Part shown: positions 33,726 to 45,700 of the stretch, piece after piece
Position numbering within the stretch: the stretch's first letter is position 1
Layout: the number at the start of each line of letters is the position of its first letter
NCBI RefSeq assembly: GCF_037975245.1
Contig: NC_092579.1
Coordinates: forward strand, 25,525,166-25,589,165
Reading direction: 5' to 3'
Length of the DNA stretch: 64,000 nt
From: Apostichopus japonicus
Taxonomy: Eukaryota > Echinodermata > Holothuroidea > Aspidochirotida > Stichopodidae
The notes under the pieces: model-generated
The model's database searches: none
Seen by the model: only the letters and a program-made list of their open reading frames with translations
Told to the model about the DNA's origin: nothing
Program-made: the position numbers and the translations under genes

Positions 33726-36700
33726 GTGAGTAGTCTTGACAAGTATTAATGACAGGCTCTATAAATGAGGTTTTCGCAACAAGTTGAGGCATTTTGCTTT
33801 CAATGATAACACAGTCGTTAAAATAAATCTGTTCAAATGTGTCATGTTATTTTCATGTATTGTGAAGAGTACTTTGTTTGCTATAGTTTGAGTCTTTTCA
33901 GGGCTCAGTGGATGCTAAGGTTGCTAATTTGCCTTGTGATTTACATTTTGGAATGTCTGAATTTGACTCCTGAAGTTTGTGTTTTACAAGAAACTGATAC
34001 TATCATCACTGAGAAGAACGACAACTGATTTTATATTCAGTGGTTCTGAATTGTTAGCTGGTCATAAGTTTACATGTTCTGGTATTATATTGCAAAAGAC
34101 AGCAATGATGTTGCCTTTTTAGAAAGTTTCTAAACCATCTTTATGCAGTTGACAATGGTACCAGCCATCTTTGTAGCACAACCTAGTATAGGGGAGTGGG
34201 GGATATTTTTGTAGCTTGTACAAAGAATATTCCATCACTATGATCAAACTGACTGTTATATTAACAAACTTATAGAGATCAATGTATTGTCATGGCAATT
34301 TGGCTGTCTGTGCATTTGTCTGTCCATCTGTCTGTCTGTCTGTCAAAAATGAGTGAAAAGCGTACTGTTCTCTGGCTCTTTCGTTTAATTACCAGAAGTG
34401 GTGATTGTGACACATTAGGATAACAATTTCACAAACAGTTAGTAGGTCATTTTCAGGCAAGAAAAGTCAAAGATTTCAATCATGCAAAAGCCCACTCTTA
34501 GGGTTGATTGATTCCTTAAGATGGCAAAAGGAATATGTATGATGGTGTTGGGATGTGTACGCGTGTGTATGTGACACCCTGGCTGGTAACATGATACTTC
34601 ACTAAGCGCACAGTGCATAACTAGTTTGTGAATGGGCTCAATAAACAGTATGTCTGAAATAATCTTCAACAATTTATAAATTTCTCACAGTGAATGTGAT
34701 GTAACTTTCATTCATTAATAACAATTATTAAAGGGGTGGTTGGTGGCAGAGCTGATTTTTAGCTCATACCAGCATGCTGGTGTGAGCTATTGTTACAGTG
34801 CAGCGTCTATCACTCTATCCGTCAACAATTGGTAAAACCGCTCCCACTCGCACAGTGTTTGATGGAATTTCATGAAACTTGGACACAAGGACCATTGGGT
34901 ATAGGGCCACCAGAAATGGTCCAAAATTTGGGGTCAAAGATCACCTGTGGGCCGTAATGGGCCATTTTGTGGAAATACGCAAAATGCTTCTTCTCCTACA
35001 GATTCCATGGTACAATGTTGAGGGTTTGTCACGATAGTACTATGGAAGTTTTACCTTCAGGGTGTTCATGAATTTGAGATGAAAGATCAACTAGGGGTCA
35101 TTTGTGGCCCGGGCCGCGGCCCTATATTTTCAAATTGCTCCTGTTCGTACAGTGTATGGCCAGTTATAATGAAACTTAGTCACAATGTTCCTCGGGATGA
35201 GAGTTACGAGGGGTGTTCGGAAAATTGAGGTCAAATGTCATTTAGGGGGTCATCGGGGGTCATTCTTTGTAATATTTTCAAATATCTCAATCTCCTCAAG
35301 ATTTTGATGAATCATATTCAAAGTTGAACTGATGATTGTTGGATTGTGTATGAATAAGGTGATGCCTAATAATTATTGGTCAAAAGTTAATTAATTACAA
35401 TTAATCCCCATTGTTTAAAAAAATCTGAGCCTTCACCTTTTGCCAAAGCTTCTTTAATTTGTCTCCCAGTCTCTGCAGTGTTTGTTTACATTTGTGGTTA
35501 AGCTCTGCAGAGGCTGTTAGTAGAATTAAAGCAGGACTGGGAGTTGTTATTAACTGTTGAACTGTAAGCATGAGAGCCCTATAGCCAATCAGCACTTGCT
35601 GATTCTTAGAAGTCTTTGAGCCTGAGGTATGTAGGCAGCCAGCCAAAATTTTGGCAAGGAGTGCTTCAGGTCTGCTCTGGTAGAGGGGAGAAAGTTTTAT
35701 AGGGTAGGTCAGTGGTATTGTTTGAGAGAGTGGGTAAAATAGGATTTAAAGGGGGAAAATAGGAATTATAGCCAGTGGTGTGGCCAGGGTTCTGCTAACG
35801 GAGGGGGGGGGGGTTATCCCTCATGGGCCCAAAATTGGTGGAATCTGAAAAATGGCCTGAAATTTGGTGGACCATAAAGTTTTGTGGGCCCTACATTTTT
35901 AAGCTCGAAAAGGTATGAGCTTCTGCACCATTGATGCTCTAGTTTTCTAGCTCAAAAATGGTAAAAGAAAATATCCATTTGCATAATACTTTGAACATAT
36001 TTATTTCACATTGGAAGACTGCTCTTTCTGGATCTTGAAACATTGCAGCATAAAATTTTATATCGAAAAATCATTACCAGTGAATGAAAGATTGATGCCC
36101 ACAAGTGAGTGCTACAAATAAGAGCTGGAAATACCTGATCTTCTTGTTCTCACTTAAGTCTTGGACACATTTCGCTCACTTGCTCTACATCAATCAGATA
36201 GTTAAGTGAACATTTTTTCAAATATATATATGCCAAGGAAATTTGAGCAAAGTATACGACAAGGAATCACAAATCCTTCAGGTTTTCGTGATGTTTAATT
36301 TTATCTATTAATCAATCTTGGTCACAGTGATCAACAGATGGTTGTTCATAAAAGCTGTACTAGTTTTACGGTTAAAGGTCGTTTTTGGTCAAAAGATTTC
36401 AGGGCAACATGTGAACACTTGTTCTTTCAATGGTTTATGATCACATCCCTAAAAATATAGTACTGGGAATGAGATATATATTCAATGTACAGTTTGAATT
36501 AAACATTCTCATATACAAAATCAAATGAGTCATAAAAAGCTTGTTTCACCCTATATTAGTTCTAATAATAGAATCTTTCATCCCTATTGATTCCTTGCCT
36601 AAGGTGTACAGGGGCGGATCCAGGGGGGGCCGACCCGGCCCCGGCCCCCCCTTTTTGGAAATCAGTTGCGTTTTTTTTTTATGTGGGAGTACTTCAAATT

Positions 36701-39700
36701 CCTAATAGGCATAACTTGGTGAAAGAAAAGCCTAATATATATATCCAGCTGCTCTTCCCTGAAACGTGATCGTTTTTATTCCAAATTTGAAACTAAGGCA
36801 ATTATCAGGCCTACGCGACATCACGTACAGGTATTAATTAGATACGGCTCAGTACTATAGTGCTGACTATTACTGTCAGGGAAAATCAATGCACAGTTAG
36901 CAAGTATATCATAATTATCTGAATGAAAGGGGGTGTAGGCGGTTTTACACTATCTAACGCAACGTAGTCGCCAAGAACCTGAAGTATTTTTAAGGGAGGG
37001 CCCGAGGAACATGAACTTATAGCATGCTCCTCGTGGTGAAACATAATTGCACCTATTAGGTGAATTGAGTGTACTGTTAATAGTAGGAGAGACTAGTGTA
37101 GGTTCTTATGACCAACTAGACCGGTTTCTGCTCTCAAACTTTATAGGAGGAGCTTCATCAGTAGTAGCCTTTGAATATTTTATATTTGGCCTGGGCGTCT
37201 CGTTCTCAAAATGCATCTATTTTCTGTGCACAAGTTTTTATGGACTCATAGTGCAGCTATAAGAGCATCTAAAAGAGCTTCGTGTGAACCTTGAGAGTCA
37301 GCTGATTCTTAATTAGTATGAAACCTTGAGTTAACAAGTAAATCTTTGAGATTTTGGGCCCTTTTGTATGCTAGAATCGGTTCTTTTGGAAACAGTTTGG
37401 ATAATTCCGCGTGCAGGGGCGTAGCGAGCGGGGTGGGGGGTGTCACACCCCCCAATAATTTGGTCGCTGTCGGCAAATTTTGGGTCTGTCGGCAAAAGGA
37501 GAAATGCTGAAGAGAGCGGAAGGGGAAGAAAGAAGGAAAGCTGAATAGAGAAAAGGAGAACGGGAGCTTCTTTATCGGTTATTTCGATTTTCCAGTTCTT
37601 CATCTGATAAACTCATTCACCAATCCAATCACCCAACACCTGCAAGTTAAAAACCTCTCGGCAAATAACTGATAATGTCACGGCCGTCAGTATAGCTACT
37701 GTAGCCAGGCTCAGCTAGACGAGTGCCAGAATCGCCGGCAACTCAGTGAAAGAAATGGAATTAAAGGCTTCCGTATAGGCCGCAGCCCAGGAGTCGTGCT
37801 ATCGTGTGACAACGTGTTGTTATTATCCTCTGTTCAGAATGACGTCATCGCAGATGTCATTCGTTCTCTGTGGAAAACTTAAGGACACGGCTCACGAATT
37901 GTACACAATTTTTAACGTTTCTCGCTTGTATATCAATGAATGTTGTTATTTCTCATTACCGGAAAGTTTTCTGAACATTTTCATCACGAAGCTTCACTAT
38001 TTCAACGATCAGTGAAAGAGAAAACACAGTTCGATAATTGGTCCCAATTAATTCTTCTTCTGCCGACTGCCATAAAAATAATATCGAAATGGAAATTCTA
38101 CGGTGCCAAATTTGACTTAAAATATGCACCAGATTGCATCTAAGGACGTTTCAAAACTAAAAATTTTCACCCCCTCCCCTTAGACCCCTCCCCCATTTCA
38201 GTCACCACTTCCAGATCCGTCGGCAAATCAAATCCTCCACACCCCCCAACAAAAAAACCTTCGCTACGCCCCTGTCCACGTGTTGCGAGATTAAGTGCCA
38301 ATGTTTCAAAAGTACATTTTTCAAATGCGTGGTTTTGATATGGGGTGTATAGGTAAGCTTGAACACCATTGGTGGTTCCTTTTGTTTAGGTTTGGTAGTG
38401 AGGTATTGCCCACGGTTTTCAAATTTTATGCCTTTCGTGGCCGAGGCAATTTCCTCTTTCTTATAGTTACGGAGTAACAGTTTCTCTGTGAATGCATTCT
38501 TTTTCTGTAAGAAATCAGTCTCATTGTTACATAGACGTGCGTATCGTAAGACTTCCCCTTTAATGAAGCCTTTAAAAGTGGCAAGTGGGTGTGCAGAGTT
38601 TCTGTCGAGATATTAGAAGGTTTCCGTGGGTTTGGTGTAGACTTTGGTGTCTAATAACCCATTGGTTTCAAACCTTGGACCTTTGAAGATTTTCAAATCT
38701 AGGTATGTTACCTCGGTGTGTAATATTTCTACCATAAACTTTAAGAAGCAGTGAATTTCATTCAACCTGTTTACTAGTTGTTCAAGTTCCTGAGGTGAAC
38801 CGTTGTAAAGCAATAGAATTTCATCTCTATAGCGGAGCCATTTTAAGATTTTATTATCTGTCGGTAAAATCTGGTTTTCCAGTCTATGCATGACGATATC
38901 ACAGATTTCCGGAGAGGCTTGGCTACCCATGGCACAACCGATCTTTTGTAGATAGAATTGGTTATTGAACTCGAAACAGTTTCTTGTTAAAAATAAGTTC
39001 AATTAGTTTGCGCATGGATATGGAAGATATTTTATTTATTCCATATTCGCTTTTTTCCCGCCTTTTCATAGACTTCTTGACATATATCTAATGCCTCCTC
39101 TTGGGGAGTATTGGTATACATGGCGACGACATCGAGTGTAGCAAGTACTACTGCTTTTGGTAACGGGGTGGCTTCCACAATTTTCAGAATGTGATTTGTG
39201 TCTTTCACATAGGTGCTTTGTTTTAATACAATAGGAAGCAAGAAATAGTCCACAAATTCCGATATTTTTTCGGTCGGTGATCCGTTTCCGCTTATATGGG
39301 GCCCTCCCTTAAAAATACTTCAGGTTCTTGGCGACTACGTTGCATTAGATAGTGTAAAACCTCCTACACCCCCCTTTCATTAATAAGTATATCATAATTA
39401 TCTCATTGAATATATCTTGTTTTATGTTTTTTCTTGGGGTGAATCTGGTGTCATAATTTTCGCGCAAAAGAAAAAACGAATCGACGCAATAATAGTGTAT
39501 CCATTGTACATGCACTGTTGAGCGTTGTTAAATATGTGTCTATCGAGAAAAAATATGTGCACAAAAAAGCGTGTCTGCAACTTTTCTGGTTTTTCTAGTT
39601 TTTGGCGAAATGTTTCACCATTTTGCATCTAAGCACTCACACCCCCCTCCCCCTAGACCCCTAGACCCCTCCCCCAGGACGGAGATCACTATCAAAGTGC

Positions 39701-42700
39701 TACCATCGGGATGTCTGCCCCCCCTTTCTCAAAATCCTGGATCCGCCCCTGGTGTATGACTAGGCTTGTAAACTTTCTAACTCAAAAAGGACATGGTGAT
39801 TGAACTTCATACTTGTTATGTGGATGCAGAACAATCCTATTTTTGTCTATGGCAGTCAAAGGTCATTTGAGGTTATCAGCTCTAGGTCAAATTCTGAAAA
39901 CCTTGTAAGCCCTATAACTTCACAAGCAAAGCTTGGATGAACCTCATAGTTAGTGTATTGATCCAACATTTCTAAGTAGAAGAACCCTGTTGTTTTTCAC
40001 AAAGTTCAAAGGTCCTTTGAGGTCAACAGAGGTCAAAATATGAAAACCTTGTGTATAATTTCCACAGCGAAGCTTGGAACTTAATGAGTAAACTAATTGT
40101 GCTGATTTTCAAAGGTCACTGGTCTGAAAACCTTGAGTAATGCTGGATTGAACTTCAAAATGGTTTGTAGATGTCAAAGGTGATTTGAAGGCAACAGAGA
40201 TATAAGTCTGAAAGTTTCGGTCACATGATAACTGTAAAGCTTAGATGAACATCTCAGCTGAGTTTTGGACCCAAGCTTTATTGAGTACAGTAGCCTGTTG
40301 TTTCCTTGTGAGTTCAAATGTGACTTGCAGTCAATTAGCTCAGCTTCAAAGCTTTACAAAGAACCTTCTCTTATGAAATGTGGCTATGAATTACAGTACT
40401 ACTAAGCCTCTTGTCTTTCTTTTTTTATAATCCTCATCTACAGATTTTTAACAGTTTGGTTGTTTTCCTTACTTGCTTCATATCAATTTTTGTTTTTGTT
40501 CTGTAACATACTCTTTGGAAAGAATTTGCCATGTATTTGCAGAGAAGTACGTAAAATACCTCGCAAAACAACTTTGGAATTGAGCATGTTAGAATGTCAC
40601 TAACCAATAATATAGTGTTCAATCACTCTTTATCAGTCTGATTACATAACAGTGTGGTTAAATCCTTGTGATCTGATAACTTGATTGATGTTTGTGATGT
40701 AGCATGTAATTTAGCTTGTGTTTCTTGATTACTTATTATAGATGAATGTGCTTGACACCGCTATTTGAAAGTTCCCATCTACTGTCTTGTTCCTAATTGT
40801 ACTTTGGGTTGATTTTGGTGCTTATTGCAGACAACTGAAACATCATGTAGACCTATGCCTAAAAGAAACACTGATTCTAGTAATATCCATGTCATTTTCA
40901 TTATATATATATACTGATATTTGTCAGTCAGCATAGCAGATCAAAGGTAGAGCTTACAACAGCATTGGGATTTGGATGCATGGCTACTCTTTGCCTTATC
41001 TGCTCACATCTTCCCCTTTTGTCAAGTTAACTATGATGCTGTTTCTTTTTGTCAAGAACTCCAAGAAAGAGTAGCCACTATGTTTGGGAAGGAGGCTGCT
41101 TTACTGGTACCATCGGGTACGATGGCAAACCTTATATCAGGTAGGAACATTTTTCATCCAGTCAGAAATTTTATTATCTTCAAATAAAGTCGTTGGTTGC
41201 TTGTCTTTTAAATAGCCACTGGCTTGTAAATCTCATGGTAGCTAACATTTGCTGATATCATATATGATAGGTGGCTTATCTATTATGAGTGCAAGAACTC
41301 TACAGGCATGAAGACGAAAGGTCTGTAATGACATCGGGAACAGTGTGTACTGTATTGTGTCAAAAATAAGCTGCTTTTTAAGATGGAAGAAGTTTCCATT
41401 AATATGTTGGGAAGTCTCAGGGTCTACCAAAGTCAATATTTAGCAGATTCCTTGTTATTAAGCAGAATCTTTTTTGTTGGTGCAGGTTGAAAGACATATG
41501 TTAAGTAGGCTGTGAATATGTGAAAATCTACTGTTGCACTCTTATCTGGAAATAACCATGGACAGTTTCCTTAATTATTAATGAAAGAATGGAACATTTT
41601 GGAGTTGGTCAATGAAATTCAGTAAGAGGTCCTGAAATGATTTCCCCTCAAACTCATCTCAAGATGAAACATTTCACAGAATACAGCAATACTGTACACC
41701 TGTTTGAAACATGTGTAAGGTACACAAGGAAAAGGGATTGGATGGCATGTGTGTGTTCATTAATACCTTTTTGTCTATCAAGGAATCTGTAGTTTCTGTT
41801 AGCGATGCAATGCAGTCTAAATAAGAGAAACCTGTGACGGTAATTATGTTCTTGAAGTAGGTGTAAGACACGCAAGTAAAATACCGACAATTTTTGCATG
41901 CCCAGTTCTCTGTACCTACTGTCAGAGAGCTTAGAGCTTGAAGGGATAATCTGGTCTCTATCTCATATGGCTGTGCCACACGTGTAAATGTTTAACAACA
42001 AAACTCAGTTTAAACGTTTAGAATTATCTTCCAATTGTTTAAATGTTTAAGTACCAAAGGATCAACATAAAGCAATTACCAATGAGTTAAATCTTATTTT
42101 TACAACCTGAAAATTACGCCAAATACAAACACTTTTTCTTTAAAAAAACAAAACAACTTCTTCTGAAAAGAACCCAACTTTCTTCCAACCCTACAGTTCA
42201 TTGAATTTGTTTGAAAATCAATATATATATAGTATAACAATCAACCACAAGGTACAGGGTTAAGAACACTCTATTACAGAGATTTTCATGCTCACTCCTT
42301 TCACAATGCTAGAAATAGTGGTTCTAAGATGTCACATTTGAGAGTACCATTTCAAAGAAATGAAACCCCTAAAGTTCTTTTTTACAGACCGCTTCTCGAC
42401 AAATTAAAGTCATTCCTAGTCAAGTTGTATAATAATACCCACACTTTACTACGGCTAATTGCTTAAAAACCTTCAGCATAGTTCTGCCATACTCACAAGT
42501 ACAGTTTCCCCGCCAAATGGCTCTCACAAGTTCCTTTTCACACACATTGTTTGTCAAATGCTCTAAGAAGTTATTTTAGGAAGAATCTGATTCTGCGCAA
42601 AACGTACTGTATACTCATTCACCTTTATGTTAGTAGTAGTGGCACTCTCTGAGTGTCTTCTACAATATGAATACTGATTCTACGCTCAACCCTTGAACAT

Positions 42701-45700
42701 TATAACTTTACTTGGTGTGTCGTTATTATACCAATTCTGCGCATCACATATATTCATACCTGTTCTAATACTGATTCTGTGCATTACGTGTGTTCATACC
42801 TGTTCTGATACCGATTCACCTGCATAGTACGTATATTCTACCTGTTCTAAGCAAATACTTAATCGGTATGGGAATTCCCATACCGATTTTACCGAATGCT
42901 ACAGTACTGTGCTGTTTGTGGTTGTACTACGCCCCGTAGAGGAGGGTACTTAACTTGTACGTTTGCGTTGAAATGAAAGACACTGATATTTTGTACTTTT
43001 TATTTTCATTTTAATCAAATCTTTAAATAAGTTGCTGCTAAAGGAAAAACAAGAGATGGAAAGTCTTAGTTAAACCGCAAATACATTTGTAGGCTAGGCT
43101 AGTGTCCATAGGTTCATGCTAGTGATTGATTGTACAGTTAACACTGGAAGTAGCAGTTCAGCGAAATTTTCCGGTATATCCGGTGATACCGGGTATTCGT
43201 CAGTGGTTAAACCGATATCTGGTTTTGCTCATACCGATGCACCCTACTTCATACTTTGCATGTAGTATGAAGTATGAATAAGAATCCAAGTATAGAACTA
43301 AATTGTCATCGCTGGTCAGAAAGTTCAAAGCATGAGTATCTTGTTACTGCGATAATACAGCAGTAAAGGAAGGATTAACTATGTACTGGCTGTATAAACT
43401 TTAGTACAACAATGCTTTTGTTTTCTGTGAAGATCAAAGCTTATTTGGTGTCAAAAGTAAGTGAAATATCAAAATTCAAGTACAAATCTGTTTGAGCAGG
43501 TTTGCATCGTTGCAAGAACCTTGTTCATAACTTGGAAGTCAGCACGAGTCAGTATCTTGTCTGCAGTATCACAATAAATATTCTCGTATGAAACATGGCA
43601 AGGTATCACCAAGTAACTTTGCTTTCTGGTTTTACAGTAATGTCACACTGTCAGGGCAGGGCTGAGGAGGTCATCTTAGGTGATGAGAGCCATATCATTC
43701 TCTATGAGCAAGGATCTTTGGCCACGGTGAGTCATAGTTGTAAATCCAAGGTTACAAATATTAATGGATATATGGGCATACATGCATTTTGTTAGTACAC
43801 AATATTGATAGGCAATAAAGAACATTATTTATAGACATCATGAGTTTTTAATTGACACTGGCAATATTATAGTCACAGAAGTCTTTTGAGGATAACATTA
43901 AAAGTTTGACACTAATGTACTGTGGTGGTGGTGGTTACTACTCTGGCTAATAAGAAGAATACAAAAAACTGAAGCATTATAGTGATTCATTCGGTCTATT
44001 TGTGAAGAAAAAAATGAATACAACTGAATGTTGAAGTCTTCCATCAAATTAATCAGAAACACATTAAAAAAATTATAGCTTGCAATATAAACTATGTATG
44101 TGTGTGCCACAAATGCTACAGAATCGAAACAATCTCTGCCTACTGACTCATACATGGTCACCATAACTCTCACAGTGTTTATCACAATGCAACATTGATA
44201 TCATGTACAAAATAGTAAGAGGACATTGGGCTTATTTAGTGTGAAGTTGAAATCTGAACATATTCTGGATGTAATAACTGTCTGTTTCTACCTTAAAAGC
44301 ACAGTGTGCTTAGCACACCCTCAATTTACAACAGTTCTATCCTGAGCTAGCATACTGTTCAATAAGTCTAAAAGACATCATGAATTTGTGTAGTGCTAAA
44401 ATGTAGGCTAGTAACAAGTTCAAGTAGCTTGGTGCACATTATATTCAAGCTGACCAAGCTGAGGGCATCCATATCATTTCCCCTTGACCTACACAATAAA
44501 TTGTAAACTAATGTGGCTTTTTAAGTCCTTGTAGAAGTTCTCAATAGCTTAACCTTAGCCCTCACAAGATTTCCCTTTCCCAAGCACATGAAATAAAGCC
44601 AAAAATGTTAAACACTAATAGATCTTTGTCAACATGTTCACTGCCATTTTGGTTTGGTTGAATATATTAATTAGGGGCTTGGCCAAATACGATTTTGTCT
44701 AAAATCAGCATAAACATGAAATCTCAATAAAAGCTTTACAGTTTAAGTTTTTCCTTGGCACAACGATATCGCATGACACAGTGATTTTCATGTTCATCTT
44801 GCTGTAGCTAGATTACATGCATAATGATGTGTTGGTGAGACTCAAGGGGAAACAAAAAAAGGCAATTTCTCCAGAATATATATCATTTTGCAACAAATAA
44901 CTGCAAATATTTCATTTTCTTACAGATGAAATGGAATATTAATTTATGATTCTGCTATTTTTATTTTGTTTCGTACAGTCGTGACTTTCAAGGTAAACCA
45001 TTCTTGTGCCAAATTTGTCCTGAAGTGATTGCGTTTTGCTTGGTGTAACTTTTGAAATTTAAATCTTATGCTCTGTGCATGAAAATGTTTGTTAACACAC
45101 ATGCCATATATCTTGCTCAGCATGGGCTTCTGAAACATTACTGCTCTTATTTCATATGTTTGGTTGCAAGCAGCAGAGCACTGGTCAACATTAAACTGTA
45201 ATTGTGTAACCAAACAAAGGGGTGCAATTATGCTAGATAGTGTGTTGTGTTGTACTGACACTGTATACAAATCTATATACTATTGGTCCAATCATGATCA
45301 CCACACATCAAGGCACTTACAGTATCATGTCGATATTTCATCTTCCATAGATTGGAGGTGTCCACACAAGAACTGTCAAGAACCTAGCAGATGGAAGCTT
45401 AGATCTCAGAGAGGTGGAAGCCAAAATCAGAAAACAGGATGACCATTTCCCAACAACAAGAGTAATCTGCATAGAAAACACCCATAATAACAAGGGTGGA
45501 AAAGTGGTGCCTCTCTCTTTTATGAAAGAGGTATGAGAGCCTGTTTTGAAAATGGAGACATGTACCTAATAGAAGGAATTTATGGATGGCATATTTGTGT
45601 TGTTTCTCTAATTATAGAGTCAAAACTGTTGCCAGGCAAGTTTTGTGCATATTTACATTGTGAGACACACAGTAAAAACATTTGATCTTGTGGATAGGTC

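Larger units (their letters stand above)
36902..39403 (-). mobile_element. Penelope-like retroelement with inverted terminal repeats
   Basis: An insertion (36921-39384) flanked by a perfect 19-bp direct repeat AAGTATATCATAATTATCT at 36902-36920 and 39385-39403. Its ends are inverted repeats of about 83 bp (36921-37003 and 39299-39384; inner landmark TAGTCGCCAAGAACCTG). Inside, on the minus strand, is a broken Penelope-type reverse transcriptase. A hAT-type element (37414-38274) splits it. The GIY-YIG endonuclease expected downstream of RT was not recognised. Confidence 0.82.
36604..39756. mobile_element. Short DNA transposon hosting two nested insertions
   Basis: The element (36609-39751) has 16-bp terminal inverted repeats CAGGGGCGGATCCAGG and is flanked by GTGTA on both sides (36604-36608 and 39752-39756). 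Without the inner insertions it would be about 660 bp. The CAGGG ends resemble hAT, but a 5-bp duplication is too short for a classical hAT, so the class is left open. It has no transposase. Confidence 0.8.

Noticed and set aside
35773-35800. End of another DNA transposon (CAGTGGTGTGGCCAGGG)
   Set aside because: No inverted partner or target duplication could be found.
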